DNA of 51,201 nt from Limnohabitans radicicola (GTDB lineage Bacteria; Pseudomonadota; Gammaproteobacteria; Burkholderiales; Burkholderiaceae_C), in contig NZ_JACYFT010000005.1 of the NCBI RefSeq assembly GCF_014837235.1, positions 1 to 51,201 of the forward strand, read 5' to 3'. Shown here piece after piece: positions 17,132 to 27,094 of the stretch (the first letter of the stretch is position 1; every line of letters begins with the position of its first letter). Made by a program: the position numbers and the translations under genes. The notes under the pieces are model-generated. The model did no database searches. It was not told the origin of the DNA and saw only the letters and a list, made by a program, of their open reading frames with translations.

Positions 17132-19953
17132 TTTTGCGGATCCGTGGGCGTTGCGCCAGACGCGCCGGCAGTCAGAACATAAACCAGGGCGGTACGGGCA
17201 GGCACCTCAAATCGCCCGGAGGCCGCGTCATGGCGGGCCGACTGGACGGGTCGGGTGTCGGCTGCAGCCGGGTCCAGGTGGACCGGGTGCAGTTGGTACG
17301 CCTTGCCTTGCAGCGTGCTGTCGGCCACGGTGTGGCTGCGGGTGTCAACGTTGACCAGCAGCACCATTTCGTCAAAGTTGGCGCCCGCCAGGCCCTTGCC
17401 GTTCAGGTGAGCGGCGATCACGGCCGGGTTCTGGGTGGGGCCGACGTTGAAGAAGCGCAGGCGCTGGTGGATGTCGGCCGCCGTGGGCAGGCGCAGCAGC
17501 GTGCTGCTGGCGCGGATTTTCAGCAGGTCACGAAAGGCGTCACGTGCAAATGCAATGTCGGCTGGGGACGGTTGCAGCGCCGGGGCCGGCAGCAGCTCGC
17601 GCATCAGCGGGTAAAGGTGCCCGTTGTCTTGTCGGGGCGGCAGCCCCGTACCGAAATGGTTGGTCTGGTAAGTCCAGTCCAGGCGGTTGAACCAGTCGCC
17701 CGAGTCGTAGCTGTTGCCGTCAAGCGACTTGGAGCGCAGGATGTCCTGCCCTGCATGGAAGTAGGCCACGCCCTGGCTGAACGCCACCAGGGCCGCACCC
17801 AGCACCTGCACACGGGCGCGCTCAGCCGCACTGGTGGCGCGGGGCAGCTTGAAGGCCAGGCTGTCCCAGAGCGTCATGTTGTCGTGGTTTTCGGTGTAGT
17901 TGACCACTTCGCTCGGTTCCTGCGTGTAACCCGTGGGCTGATGGCCGTAGGGGATGTCCTGCAGGGCACGTTGTTCCCCCGTGGCGGTGGTCAGGGTGTA
18001 GTGGCGCAATGAGCCAGCCAGGCCGGCGCGGATCTGGTCAGCCACTTTCATCAGGTCTTGCGGGGTTTGCCCGCTGCGGGCCTGTGCATTGGGTTGCAGC
18101 ACCAGACCGCTGATGTAGCCCTGATCGGCCTGGATGCGCTCGGGCGTGTCGCTGGCGCTGCCGCCACGCACCGCGTCACGCAATCGGTCATTGAAGGTGC
18201 CGATGCCAGTGCCGTTCAGCGAGAGCTGGGAGGCCTGGACAAAACGTGCACCGTCGGCCACTTCGCCAAAGTTCCAACCTTCGCCGATGAAGTCGATGCG
18301 GCGGCCCAGGGCTTTGCCGAGCCGCTTTTGCATGCGCACCATGGCCGATCGCGGTTGATGCCCCATCAGGTCAAACCGGAAGGAGTCCATCTTGTAGTGG
18401 CGCGCCCAGAGCAGCACCGAGTCGGACATGAGCTTTTCCATCATGACGTGTTCGGTGGCGGTGTTGTCGCAGCAGGTGGAGCGCTCGACCATGCCCTGGT
18501 CATTGAGCCGCTGGTAGTAGCCGGGCACGATGCGGTCGAGTACCGATTGCGCATGTTGCCCCGAGGCCGAGGTGTGGTTGTAGACCATGTCCATGCCCAC
18601 GCGCAAACCCGCCCGATGCAGGGCCTGCACCATCTGGCGCAGCTCGATGACACGGCGCGTGCCGTCCTGTGCATCACTGGCATAACTGCCTTCGGGCGCA
18701 TTGAAGTGGAAGGGGTCGTAGCCCCAATTGAAACAGTCCTGTGCGGCCACGGCCTGCACGGCGGCTTGCTGGCTTTCGCTGTTGGCGCTGCCCGATGGGC
18801 GGGGGGTAAGGCAAGCGGTTTCGGGGACGCTTGCCAGATCGAACACAGGCAGCAAATGCACATCGGTCAGTCCCGCGCGGGCCAGGGCCTTGAGGTGCTG
18901 CATGCCACGCGACTGGCCGTGGGTGAAGGCCAGGTACTTGCCGCGGTCGGCCGTGGGGACCGATTCGTCGCTGATTGAAAAGTCCCGCACATGCAATTCA
19001 TAGATCACCATGTCGGTGGCCTGGCGGACGGTGGCTGGGGGTGTGTCGCTTATCCAGCCTGTGGGTTGCAAGGCTGGATCGTTCAGGTCCAGGATCTGGC
19101 TGCGCCGCGAATCGGCACTCAGACTGACCGAGTAAGGGTCGGTGACGAGGTTGCGCACCCGACCCACGCCGGGCACATGCACAGTGACGGCAAAACGGTA
19201 GTAGGCACCCATGGCGTTGGCGGGCAGCTTGACTGACCAGACGCCGCTGGCGGCGTCCCGTTGCAAGCTGTGCAGCTGACTGGCAGGCGCAGTGGCGTTG
19301 GGGTACAGGCACAACTGCACTTGTTGCGCGGTGGGAGCCCACAGGGACAGGCGCACCCCCTTGCCCTGAAATTGCGGTCCCAAGCTCAGTTTGTGCGCCG
19401 CGGGGGCAAAGAGTGCGTCCAGTGCGCCTGCAATTTGCAAGCGCGTGGCGGCCACCACGCGGCCTTGTGGGTCTTCCTCGACCAGCAAGGTTTGTTGTTC
19501 GTGCAACTCCCGCAGTGTGGCCGCAGGCACATCCGGCATCTGCAACAACAGCCCCGGCTTGACGAAGGCAAAGCGTTGGCGAACAGCGGAGGAAGCGGTT
19601 CCTGCGATGGTGCTCAGTGGCCAGCGCTGCTCTACCCCCTCGGCGGGACGTCCGGCCTGTACCTGCAGCCGACTTTGCCGGGACGCCAGCAGGCTGAACG
19701 TGTGGCCACTGACGCGATCGGTTTGTCCGGACCACTGCATCAACGCACCATCCAGCCAGTGTGCTTGCGCCGCATGCATGTGTGCATTGGCCTGCAGGAC
19801 TGTGGTGAGGTCCTGGCTGTTGCAAATGTCTGCAGAGGCTGTGCCGTCTTGCATGGGCTGGGCCCACAGGCCTGCGCTGGGCGTGAGCAGGCATGCACCC
19901 GCCCACACCGTGGTGAGCCAGCGCAAGGCCGAACGCTTCAGACAAGAGGACAT
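17128..19953 (-). CDS. Secreted type I pullulanase
   Basis: This 941-residue enzyme starts with a signal peptide (cleavage near GLWA-Q, about residue 31), followed by an N-terminal beta-rich region (about 40-180), a CBM48-like module (about 185-285) and a GH13 barrel. The type I pullulanase signature FNWGYDP is at 408-414. Catalytic motifs are DMVYNH (455-460), FRFDLMGH with nucleophile D528, FIGEGW with acid/base E558, and a later YTENHD. It would hydrolyse alpha-1,6 branches of pullulan, amylopectin or branched dextrins in the periplasm or outside. As the first gene of a long operon it sets the locus to branched alpha-glucan. The signal region has a Cys at 21 but no convincing lipobox, so ordinary signal peptidase I cleavage is favoured. 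Confidence 0.92.
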   Translation of the reverse strand: MSSCLKRSALRWLTTVWAGACLLTPSAGLWAQPMQDGTASADICNSQDLTTVLQANAHMHAAQAHWLDGALMQWSGQTDRVSGHTFSLLASRQSRLQVQAGRPAEGVEQRWPLSTIAGTASSAVRQRFAFVKPGLLLQMPDVPAATLRELHEQQTLLVEEDPQGRVVAATRLQIAGALDALFAPAAHKLSLGPQFQGKGVRLSLWAPTAQQVQLCLYPNATAPASQLHSLQRDAASGVWSVKLPANAMGAYYRFAVTVHVPGVGRVRNLVTDPYSVSLSADSRRSQILDLNDPALQPTGWISDTPPATVRQATDMVIYELHVRDFSISDESVPTADRGKYLAFTHGQSRGMQHLKALARAGLTDVHLLPVFDLASVPETACLTPRPSGSANSESQQAAVQAVAAQDCFNWGYDPFHFNAPEGSYASDAQDGTRRVIELRQMVQALHRAGLRVGMDMVYNHTSASGQHAQSVLDRIVPGYYQRLNDQGMVERSTCCDNTATEHVMMEKLMSDSVLLWARHYKMDSFRFDLMGHQPRSAMVRMQKRLGKALGRRIDFIGEGWNFGEVADGARFVQASQLSLNGTGIGTFNDRLRDAVRGGSASDTPERIQADQGYISGLVLQPNAQARSGQTPQDLMKVADQIRAGLAGSLRHYTLTTATGEQRALQDIPYGHQPTGYTQEPSEVVNYTENHDNMTLWDSLAFKLPRATSAAERARVQVLGAALVAFSQGVAYFHAGQDILRSKSLDGNSYDSGDWFNRLDWTYQTNHFGTGLPPRQDNGHLYPLMRELLPAPALQPSPADIAFARDAFRDLLKIRASSTLLRLPTAADIHQRLRFFNVGPTQNPAVIAAHLNGKGLAGANFDEMVLLVNVDTRSHTVADSTLQGKAYQLHPVHLDPAAADTRPVQSARHDAASGRFEVPARTALVYVLTAGASGATPTDPQK

Positions 19954-20119
19954 GCAGAAATGGGTTGAGGGCTATGACAACCCGAATTATCGTAATAAAA
20001 CTACAGAAAATCCTGTTTTTCAAAGCTCAAATAGGGTAAACACTGAGTCTTTAAGGTGTTGCGCCGGAGAAAATATGTAACTTTCCTACATTCTGGGTCG
20101 CTGGATCCTCTTTCCCAAA
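19954..20119. promoter_or_regulatory. Divergent promoter region of the two amylase operons
   Basis: This AT-richer spacer of 166 bp separates the leftward pullulanase operon from the rightward amylase operon. It contains the HexR-like site at 19991-20005 and a second, degenerate one at 20076-20090 (TGTAACTTTCCTACA, two mismatches). Each lies roughly 30 to 50 bp from one of the two starts. No classical MalT box or catabolite-repressor palindrome was seen, and no unambiguous -35/-10 pair. Confidence 0.55.
19991..20005. promoter_or_regulatory. HexR-like operator between pullulanase and amylase operons
   Basis: CGTAATAAAACTACA differs from TGTARTWWWAYTACA only in the first base. It sits 38 bp upstream of the pullulanase start and 115 bp upstream of the rightward amylase. 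Control by the glk-hexR product at the left edge is an inference from the sequence match. Confidence 0.5.
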
Positions 20120-21775
20120 ATGAATGTCCTTGTGCGTCTGTCCTTGTTTTCCAAGGTGCTTGGCTGCTCTGTGGGGTGTGCTCTGGCCTTGGCTGCTTGT
20201 GGTGGCGGCGGATCAGCGCCAAGCGGCACGGTGATGCCGGAGCCGGGCGCGGGCAGCAGCCTGGCCGTGCCCGATCTGGGGGCTGTGGTGGCCCAGGGGG
20301 CAGCGAGTCCCTTGCCCGGGGGCTGGATGCGCGGTGCCTTCATGCAAATTTATGTGCGCGGCTACAAGGACAGCGACGGTGACGGCAAAGGCGACTTGAA
20401 GGGCCTGATCTCCCAGCTGGATTACCTGCAGGACCTGGGCGTTCAGGGCCTCTGGCTGATGCCTGTGACCCAGAGCGAAGACCGTGACCACGGCTATGCG
20501 GTCAAAAATTACCGCAACATCGAAACCGACTACGGCAGCCTCTCCGACATGGCGCAGTTGCTGACGCAAGCCCATCAACGTGGCATGGGGGTGATCCTGG
20601 ATTACGTGATCAACCACAGCAGCAGCCAGCATCCCTTGTTTTTGAATGCAGCCTCGGCCCGGTTGAACCCGCAGCGCCACTATTTTGTCTGGCAGGACAC
20701 GGCACCCGCAGGCTGGAGTGTCTGGGGGCAGAACCCTTGGTACAGCAGCGGCAATGGCTATTACTACGCCCCTTTTTGGTCGGGCATGCCCGACTTCAAC
20801 TGGAAGAACGATCAGGTCAAGTCATTTCATCACGACAACCTGCGCTACTGGTTGAACCAGGGCGTAGATGGCTTCCGGTTCGATGCGGTGGGCCATCTGG
20901 TCGAGAACGGCCCCACGGCCTGGGAGAGTCAGCCCGAGAACCACACGATCATGGGACAGGTCCAGGACCTGCTCAAAAGCTATGACCGGCGTTACATGGT
21001 GTGCGAATCACCCGCAGCGCCTCAGGCCTTTGCTGCCGCATCGTCCTGCGGCGGCGCATTTGCTTTTGACCTCAAGGACCCGATCCTGCGTGCGGCGCGA
21101 GGCGACACCACGGCCATTGCAGCGGTCAGCCAGTACTTCCGCACGGCACCAGCGGGCATGGCCACGTTCCTGGCCAACCACGACAGTTTTGCCGGCAACC
21201 GGGTCTGGAACCAGCTTTCAGGCAACGTGGCCCAGTACAAAATGGCAGCCGCCACTTACCTGCTGCTGCCGGGCACGCCCTTCATTTACTACGGCGAGGA
21301 AATTGGCATGGCCAATGGCGCAGGACTCACCGGGGACTGGGCCTTGCGCACCCCCATGAGCTGGACCGCGCAAGCTGCGGGTTTCACCTCCGGGGTGCCG
21401 TTCAGAGCCTTGTCGGCCAACATCGCATCGAACCATGTGCAGGCGCAACGCGGTGTCGATGGCAGTCTGCACAGTTTCTACAAAACCATGATCGGTCTGC
21501 GCAAGCGCCTGCCTTCCCTGGCGCAGGGCGACTACAGCGGTGCATGGGCGCAAGGCCAAGCCATGGGCTTTCAGCGCAGCCTGGGTTCGGAGCGAACGAT
21601 GGTGCTCTACAACTATGGCCTGAATCCACAGCCGGTCAGTCTGAGCGGGCTGGCGGCGTCCTCCAGCTGGACTGCCGAGTACCCGGTTTCCACGGATGTG
21701 CAGGTCGGCTCCAATGGCACGCTCGCCTTGACGCTGCCTCCGCAATCGGTCACGGTCTACCGGCAACGCCCCTGA
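20120..21775 (+). CDS. GH13 alpha-amylase, lipoprotein
   Basis: This 551-residue protein has a lipoprotein signal with lipobox LAAC (C27) followed by a Gly/Ser/Pro-rich linker to about residue 65, so it should be anchored to a membrane, probably the outer one. The GH13 barrel shows DYVINH (161-166), GFRFDAVGH with nucleophile D255, YMVCES with acid/base E296 and LANHD with D355. A glycine- and aspartate-rich DSDGDGKGD stretch (84-92) may bind calcium. It would cut starch chains near the cell surface and feed the receptor or periplasm. It is followed 12 bases later by a soluble paralogue with the same plan, indicating tandem duplication. Confidence 0.9.
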   Translation: MNVLVRLSLFSKVLGCSVGCALALAACGGGGSAPSGTVMPEPGAGSSLAVPDLGAVVAQGAASPLPGGWMRGAFMQIYVRGYKDSDGDGKGDLKGLISQLDYLQDLGVQGLWLMPVTQSEDRDHGYAVKNYRNIETDYGSLSDMAQLLTQAHQRGMGVILDYVINHSSSQHPLFLNAASARLNPQRHYFVWQDTAPAGWSVWGQNPWYSSGNGYYYAPFWSGMPDFNWKNDQVKSFHHDNLRYWLNQGVDGFRFDAVGHLVENGPTAWESQPENHTIMGQVQDLLKSYDRRYMVCESPAAPQAFAAASSCGGAFAFDLKDPILRAARGDTTAIAAVSQYFRTAPAGMATFLANHDSFAGNRVWNQLSGNVAQYKMAAATYLLLPGTPFIYYGEEIGMANGAGLTGDWALRTPMSWTAQAAGFTSGVPFRALSANIASNHVQAQRGVDGSLHSFYKTMIGLRKRLPSLAQGDYSGAWAQGQAMGFQRSLGSERTMVLYNYGLNPQPVSLSGLAASSSWTAEYPVSTDVQVGSNGTLALTLPPQSVTVYRQRP

Positions 21776-21787
21776 CGACAGCAAAGC

Positions 21788-23374
21788 ATGAACACGTCAT
21801 CATTTTTTGTCCGCAATGCCTGTACGGCCCTGTTGCTGACCCTGTGCAGCGCCTTGCAGGCGCAAGCCCCCCTGGACCTCAGTCCTGTGCCCGCCCAAGT
21901 GGCGCCGAGTCCCTTGCCCGAGGGCTGGCAGCATGGCGCTTTCATGGAAATCTTTGTGCGCAGCTGGCGCGACAGCGACGGCGACGGGATCGGCGACCTC
22001 AAGGGCCTGACACAGTCCCTTGACCATCTGCAAAAGCTGGGCATCCGTGGCCTCTGGCTGATGCCCATCACCCGCAGTGCCGACGGCGACCACGGTTACG
22101 CCACCGCCGATTACCGCAGCATCGAGCCGGCCTACGGCACGCTGGCCGATTTCGATGAACTGATCCGCGAAGCCCATGCCCGAGGCATCGGGGTGATCAT
22201 GGACTATGTGGTCAACCACAGCGCAGACACCCACCCCGCTTTTGTGCAGAGTGTGCGCGAACCCCAAGGGCCCTACCGCGCCTGGTACGAGTGGCGGCAG
22301 GAACACCCCCAAGGCTGGGACATCTGGGGGCGCGACCCGTGGATTCGCACACCCGCAGGCAGTTACCTCGCCACCTTTGGCGCGCCCATGCCCGACTTCA
22401 ATCTGCGCCACCCGCCTGTGGTGGCCTACCACCAGGACAGCCTGCGCTTTTGGCTCAACCGGGGTCTGGACGGCATGCGGCTGGACGCTGTGCCGCACCT
22501 GATCGAGAACAACGCCAAGGACTGGAACGACCAGCCCGAGAGCCGGCAGTTGACGGGTGAGTTGACGCGCCTGATCAAGTCCTACCCGGGCCGCTATGTG
22601 GTGTGCGAAGCGACGGCACAACCCCGTGCCTATGCCAGTCCGGAAGTCTGTGGTGGCTCATTTGCTTTTGGGCTGGAGAGCAAGATCGTCCCCGCTGCGA
22701 AAGGTGACGCCAAAGCCATTGCGGAAGTGGCGCAGTACTTTGTGACGGCACCGCACACCCTGGCCACCTTCGTCTCCAACCATGACCAGTTCGCCGGGCA
22801 GCGCCTGTGGGACCAGGTGGGTGGCAACGAAGTGCACTACAAACTGGCCGCAGCCACTTACCTCCTGCTGCCGGGCACGCCGTTCATTTATTACGGCGAA
22901 GACATCGGCATGGCCGGTGCCCAAGGGCTGGCCGATGACCCGAAAATCCGTGGGCCACTGAGCTGGTCGCCCGACCCGAACAACGGCGGCTTCACCACGG
23001 GCCAGCCTTACCGTGCGCTGGCCAGCAATCTGCGCTCGCACCATGTGCAGGGGCAGGTCCAAAGCGCCCATTCCATCTGGGCCTTTTACAAGGACATGCT
23101 GGCGCTGCGCAACAGCCGGGTGTCGATCGCGCGCGGTACATACGAGTTTGCACAGGCGCAAGGGCAGCTCATGGCCTACCAGCGCCGCATGGGGCGCGAG
23201 CACAGCCTGGTGGTCATCAACTACGCCCAGCAAGCGGCGACGCTCACTTTGGATGGGCTGAGCGCCGATGCTCAACTGCGGCCTTTGTACCCTGCAGGCG
23301 GCGTGCAGCGACTGCGCGCTGGCCAGCTCACCGTGCCTGCCCAGTCGGTGCAGGTGTTTGCCTTGGAGAAATGA
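21788..23374 (+). CDS. GH13 alpha-amylase, soluble secreted paralogue
   Basis: This 528-residue enzyme has a signal peptide (cleavage after LQA, about residue 24-26) but no lipobox Cys at the cleavage site. GH13 motifs are DYVVNH (139-144), GMRLDAVPH with nucleophile D233, YVVCEA with acid/base E274 and VSNHD with D333. It shares with its upstream neighbour the SPLPxGW start, DSDGDG loop, the VCE region III and the FAGxRxW block, so the two are duplicates that now differ in cell location. It is the second gene of the rightward operon; the next gene overlaps its stop by 4 bases. Confidence 0.9.
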   Translation: MNTSSFFVRNACTALLLTLCSALQAQAPLDLSPVPAQVAPSPLPEGWQHGAFMEIFVRSWRDSDGDGIGDLKGLTQSLDHLQKLGIRGLWLMPITRSADGDHGYATADYRSIEPAYGTLADFDELIREAHARGIGVIMDYVVNHSADTHPAFVQSVREPQGPYRAWYEWRQEHPQGWDIWGRDPWIRTPAGSYLATFGAPMPDFNLRHPPVVAYHQDSLRFWLNRGLDGMRLDAVPHLIENNAKDWNDQPESRQLTGELTRLIKSYPGRYVVCEATAQPRAYASPEVCGGSFAFGLESKIVPAAKGDAKAIAEVAQYFVTAPHTLATFVSNHDQFAGQRLWDQVGGNEVHYKLAAATYLLLPGTPFIYYGEDIGMAGAQGLADDPKIRGPLSWSPDPNNGGFTTGQPYRALASNLRSHHVQGQVQSAHSIWAFYKDMLALRNSRVSIARGTYEFAQAQGQLMAYQRRMGREHSLVVINYAQQAATLTLDGLSADAQLRPLYPAGGVQRLRAGQLTVPAQSVQVFALEK

Positions 23375-25824
23375 CCGTGTGGTTTGAACGAGTGGGGTTG
23401 ACGCTCCTGATGGTGGGGGGCTTGTCAAGCGCCTTGGCGCAAACGGCTGTGCCCGACAACCTGGCGCAAGGCACCAACGCCACCTGCAGCGCAGCGCCTG
23501 TGGGCATGAAGCCGATCTTCCTGCGTGGCAGCATGAACGGCTGGACCGCGCAAGACGATTTCGAATTTGTCTGGGACTGCAGTGCTTACTACCTCAATGT
23601 GAATTTGCAGGGCGAGCATGAATTCAAACTGGCCGATGCGCAGTGGAGCAAGGGGAACAGTTGGTCCAGTCCGGTGTCGGGTGCGTCCCAGGATGCCGTG
23701 CTCATGGCTCCCGACAAGCCGGGTGTGCCGGGCGCCAAACATGTTTTTTCGGGGGCGCACACTTTGCGTTTGACCTGGCAAGGAGCTCATGCATTGCTGC
23801 AGGTGCAGGCGCCGCATTTTGTCGATCCACGCCAGCAGCCAGTGACCGACAAGGTGGCGCTCAGCCTGCAGCACGATTCGCGTGATCTGGCTTACCGTCG
23901 CCCCTTTGGTGCGGTGCCGCAGAACCAGACCGTGCATTGGGCGCTCAAGGCCTTGCCCGGCGTCCAGCAGGCCACGCTGGTGCTCGATGTGCGCCGCCTC
24001 GAAGGCAACCAAGAGGTGCTCGACTACCGCAACCTCACGCGCATCGACATGCAGCGCACCTCGGCGGGTGCGCACGAGTTGTTCAAGGCCAGTTACCGAT
24101 TCAAGGACAAAGCCATTTACGGTTATTGGTTTGAAGTCCAGATCGGGGGGGTGAAATACGTCTACCAGAACAACGCCGAGCCGATTTACTGGACCCAGGA
24201 AAAGGGCAGTGGTGGGGTGGGGCAGGTGAGCTTGCCGATCGATGAGGCGCGGCGTGTGCGGCGCTTTCGCATCACGGTGCACGACCCGGCCTTTCGGGTG
24301 CCCGCCTGGGCGCAGGACGCGGTGTACTACTTCATCTTTCCTGATCGCTACCGCAACGGCAACCTGGCCAATGACCCGAAAGTGGGCGAGCGCAAGTACC
24401 AGGACCATGGCATCGAAGTGCATGGCCGCTGGAACGAGCGGCCCTTCAAACCCGGCACGGGCGATGGTTCGGACGCGCATTACAACAACGACTTCTTTGG
24501 GGGCGATCTGGAAGGCATCATGGCCAAGCTCGATGACATCCGCGACCTGGGTGCGAATGCGATCTACATGACGCCGGTGTTCAAGGCCGCCAGCAACCAC
24601 AAGTACGACACGGCCGACTACCACCAGATTGACCCGTCCTTTGGCACCAATGCCGATTTCACCCGTCTGACCCGCGAGGCGGCCAAGCGGGGCATCCGCG
24701 TCATCCCCGACGCATCGCTCAACCATGTGGGGGCCGACTCGCGTTACTTTGACCGCTTTGGAAACTACAGCGTTCAGGACAAAGGCGCGTTTGCCAATGG
24801 CCGCATCCATGCCGACTCGCCTTACGCCAGCTGGTTCAGCCTGGATGCGTCACAGACCGAACCCGACAAACAGTTCAAGGGCTGGGTGGGTGTGCGTGAT
24901 CTGCCTGAACTCGACAAGGCCTCGCCCGGCTGGCGCAGGTTCGCGTATGGTGACAAGGACTCGGTGACACGCAGCTGGTTGCGCCGAGGTGCTGCGGGCT
25001 GGCGCATGGACGTGGCCCCTTGGGTGCCGGACGACTTCTGGCGCGAGTGGCGCCAGGCGGTCAAGCAGACCCGGCCCGACGCCATCACCATCGCCGAGAC
25101 CTGGTTCGATGCGTCCAAATACCTCTTGGGCGACACTTTTGACTCGACCATGAACTACGTGCTGCGCAATGCGGTGCTGGACTTTGCCAACGGCAGCGAT
25201 GCCCGCAAGCTGGTGGCCAACCTGGAGCACCTGCGCGAAGCCTACCCACCGCAGGCCTTTCATGCGCTGATGAACTTGTTGTCGAGCCATGACCAGGCGC
25301 GTGCCCTGCATGTGCTGGGCGGGCCGCTTGACGCGTCGCCACAGGCGCTGCAACAGGCCAAGCAACGCTTGCGTTTGGCAACCTTGGTGCAAATGACGCT
25401 GCCCGGATCGCCCACGGTCTACTACGGCGATGAAGTGGGTCTGAGCGGGGGCGACGACCCCTACAACCGCATGCCTTACCCCTGGGCCGACCAGGGTGGG
25501 CAGCCAGACCTGGCCTTGCGCAGCGACTTCAAGGCCTTGCTGCAACTGCGTCAGAACCAGGTCGTGTTGCGCCGGGGCGTCTTGCAGGCGCCGCTGCTGA
25601 GTACGTCGCAGTTGGTGGTGTTGACGCGTCAGCACGGCCATCAGGTGGCCCTCATGGCCTACAACAACAGCGGGCAGTCCCAGACCGTTACGCTCGAGGT
25701 GCCGCCTGCCTTGCGCGGCAAGTCCGGTGCGCTGTGGTGGGGTGCTGGCGAAGTGGCCGTGCAGGGCGCGCGCATGACGCTGACGGTGCCGCCCGTAGGC
25801 GGGTGGGTCTGGGGAACGCCTTGA
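23371..25824 (+). CDS. Large secreted GH13 enzyme with N-terminal beta-sandwich modules
   Basis: This 817-residue protein begins with a signal peptide (cleavage after ALA, about residue 23). An E-set or CBM48-like module (about 45-150, with FLRGSMNGW) is followed by a second beta-rich region (about 155-305) and a GH13 barrel (about 315-730). Catalytic motifs are DASLNH (447-452), GWRMDVAP with nucleophile D547, TIAETW with acid/base E576 and LSSHD with D641. The long N-terminal part probably binds glucan or shapes the active site as in maltogenic or neopullulanase-type enzymes. ATG 23371 overlaps the previous stop (ATGA). Product specificity is not predictable here. Confidence 0.88.
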   Translation: MTVWFERVGLTLLMVGGLSSALAQTAVPDNLAQGTNATCSAAPVGMKPIFLRGSMNGWTAQDDFEFVWDCSAYYLNVNLQGEHEFKLADAQWSKGNSWSSPVSGASQDAVLMAPDKPGVPGAKHVFSGAHTLRLTWQGAHALLQVQAPHFVDPRQQPVTDKVALSLQHDSRDLAYRRPFGAVPQNQTVHWALKALPGVQQATLVLDVRRLEGNQEVLDYRNLTRIDMQRTSAGAHELFKASYRFKDKAIYGYWFEVQIGGVKYVYQNNAEPIYWTQEKGSGGVGQVSLPIDEARRVRRFRITVHDPAFRVPAWAQDAVYYFIFPDRYRNGNLANDPKVGERKYQDHGIEVHGRWNERPFKPGTGDGSDAHYNNDFFGGDLEGIMAKLDDIRDLGANAIYMTPVFKAASNHKYDTADYHQIDPSFGTNADFTRLTREAAKRGIRVIPDASLNHVGADSRYFDRFGNYSVQDKGAFANGRIHADSPYASWFSLDASQTEPDKQFKGWVGVRDLPELDKASPGWRRFAYGDKDSVTRSWLRRGAAGWRMDVAPWVPDDFWREWRQAVKQTRPDAITIAETWFDASKYLLGDTFDSTMNYVLRNAVLDFANGSDARKLVANLEHLREAYPPQAFHALMNLLSSHDQARALHVLGGPLDASPQALQQAKQRLRLATLVQMTLPGSPTVYYGDEVGLSGGDDPYNRMPYPWADQGGQPDLALRSDFKALLQLRQNQVVLRRGVLQAPLLSTSQLVVLTRQHGHQVALMAYNNSGQSQTVTLEVPPALRGKSGALWWGAGEVAVQGARMTLTVPPVGGWVWGTP

Positions 25825-25879
25825 TGGCCTCGTTCGGCGCGCGTCGGCCGTTTCCTTTCAATTTCAGAGCATTTTTGTC

Positions 25880-27094
25880 ATGAGCCTCTTTCCGCACGTG
25901 GACTGGTCACGCAACGCCAGCATCTACGAAGTCAATGTCCGTCAATACACCCCTGAAGGCACGCTGACCGCGATGGCCGCGCACTTGCCACGCCTTCAAA
26001 AAATGGGGGTGAGCATCCTGTGGTTCATGCCGATCCAGCCGATTGGTCAGCTCAAGCGCAAGGGTGGTTTGGGCAGCTACTACGCCATCGCCGACCACAC
26101 AGCAGTCAACCCCGAATTCGGCACCATGGCCGACTTTCGCGCTCTGGTGCAGCAAGCCCACGCATTGGGCATGAAGGTGATCCTGGACTGGGTGGCGAAC
26201 CACACCGCCTGGGACCACGTCTGGACACGGCAGCACCCTGAGTGGTACCTGAAGAACGAGCAGGGCGAAATCCACAGCTACCTCTACGACAACGGCACGG
26301 AGATCGAAGACTGGTCCGATGTCTGTGGCCTCGATTACAAGAACCCGAGCCTGTGGCCGGCCATGACCCAAGCCATGTTGCACTGGTTGCGTGAGGCGGA
26401 CATCGATGGCTTCCGTTGCGATGTGGCAGGCCTGGTGCCTACACCGTTCTGGGAGCAGGCGCGGGCGCAGATGGAGCCGGTCAAACCTGTGTTCATGCTG
26501 GCCGAGTGGGCCGATCCGGGCCTGCATGCCAAAGCGTTTGACATGACCTACGACTGGTCACTGTACGAAGTGCTCAAGAAGATCGCCACGGGCCAGGCCG
26601 ATGCGCGTGACCTGCGCCATTACCTGGAGCAGCCCGACAAGGTGTACCCGGCAGATGCCTACCGCATGACCTTCACCGCCAACCACGACACCAACTCATG
26701 GCACGGGCACGATGCTGCGCATTACGGCGATGCGTTCAGGGCCATGGCGGTGCTGGCCGCCACGCTGCCCGGCATGCCGCTCGTCTACAGCGGTCAGGAG
26801 TCGGGCCTGAACAAGCAACTGCAGTTTTTCGAGAAAGACGCGATCGATTGGGGTGGTTTCCAGCATGCCGACTTTTATGCAGGTCTGCTGCAGCTCAAAA
26901 AGACGCACCCCGCCTTGCGCAATGGCGCTGCCGGAGGGGCGGTGGAGATCCTGGAGTCCGGGCACCATGGCGTGTTCCGGTTCCAGCGTCAGCGGGACGG
27001 TCGCCGAGTGCGGGTCACGGTGAACCTGACGGGACAAGCCCAGCAGGTTGAAGTCGCGCTTGCGCCGTGGGCTTACGAGATCGTCACGACCTGA
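25880..27094 (+). CDS. Small cytoplasmic GH13 enzyme
   Basis: This 404-residue protein lacks a signal peptide, unlike the three enzymes upstream, and is a compact barrel with a short C-terminal beta-domain (about 330-404). Motifs are DWVANH (103-108), GFRCDVAG with nucleophile D181, MLAEW with acid/base E209 and TANHD with D270. The catalytic triad is complete, so it should be active, most likely on short maltooligosaccharides in the cytoplasm. The start is 55 bases after the previous stop and has no strong Shine-Dalgarno. Its end overlaps the convergent GH92 gene by 22 bases. Confidence 0.87.
   Translation: MSLFPHVDWSRNASIYEVNVRQYTPEGTLTAMAAHLPRLQKMGVSILWFMPIQPIGQLKRKGGLGSYYAIADHTAVNPEFGTMADFRALVQQAHALGMKVILDWVANHTAWDHVWTRQHPEWYLKNEQGEIHSYLYDNGTEIEDWSDVCGLDYKNPSLWPAMTQAMLHWLREADIDGFRCDVAGLVPTPFWEQARAQMEPVKPVFMLAEWADPGLHAKAFDMTYDWSLYEVLKKIATGQADARDLRHYLEQPDKVYPADAYRMTFTANHDTNSWHGHDAAHYGDAFRAMAVLAATLPGMPLVYSGQESGLNKQLQFFEKDAIDWGGFQHADFYAGLLQLKKTHPALRNGAAGGAVEILESGHHGVFRFQRQRDGRRVRVTVNLTGQAQQVEVALAPWAYEIVTT

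Noticed and set aside
15227..17182. A 651-codon open frame on the plus strand opposite the binding protein and permease
   Set aside because: It is an antisense shadow of well-recognised transporter genes, with a biased Gly/Val/His-rich composition and no family character.
20030..20045. AAATAGGGTAAAC as a third copy of the TAGGG repeat
   Set aside because: Only one arm is present; no CCCTA follows at the right distance.
27073..27094. Overlap of the mini-GH13 and GH92 genes as a sign of frameshift or assembly error
   Set aside because: Both proteins end normally for their families; 22-bp convergent overlaps are common in compact genomes.
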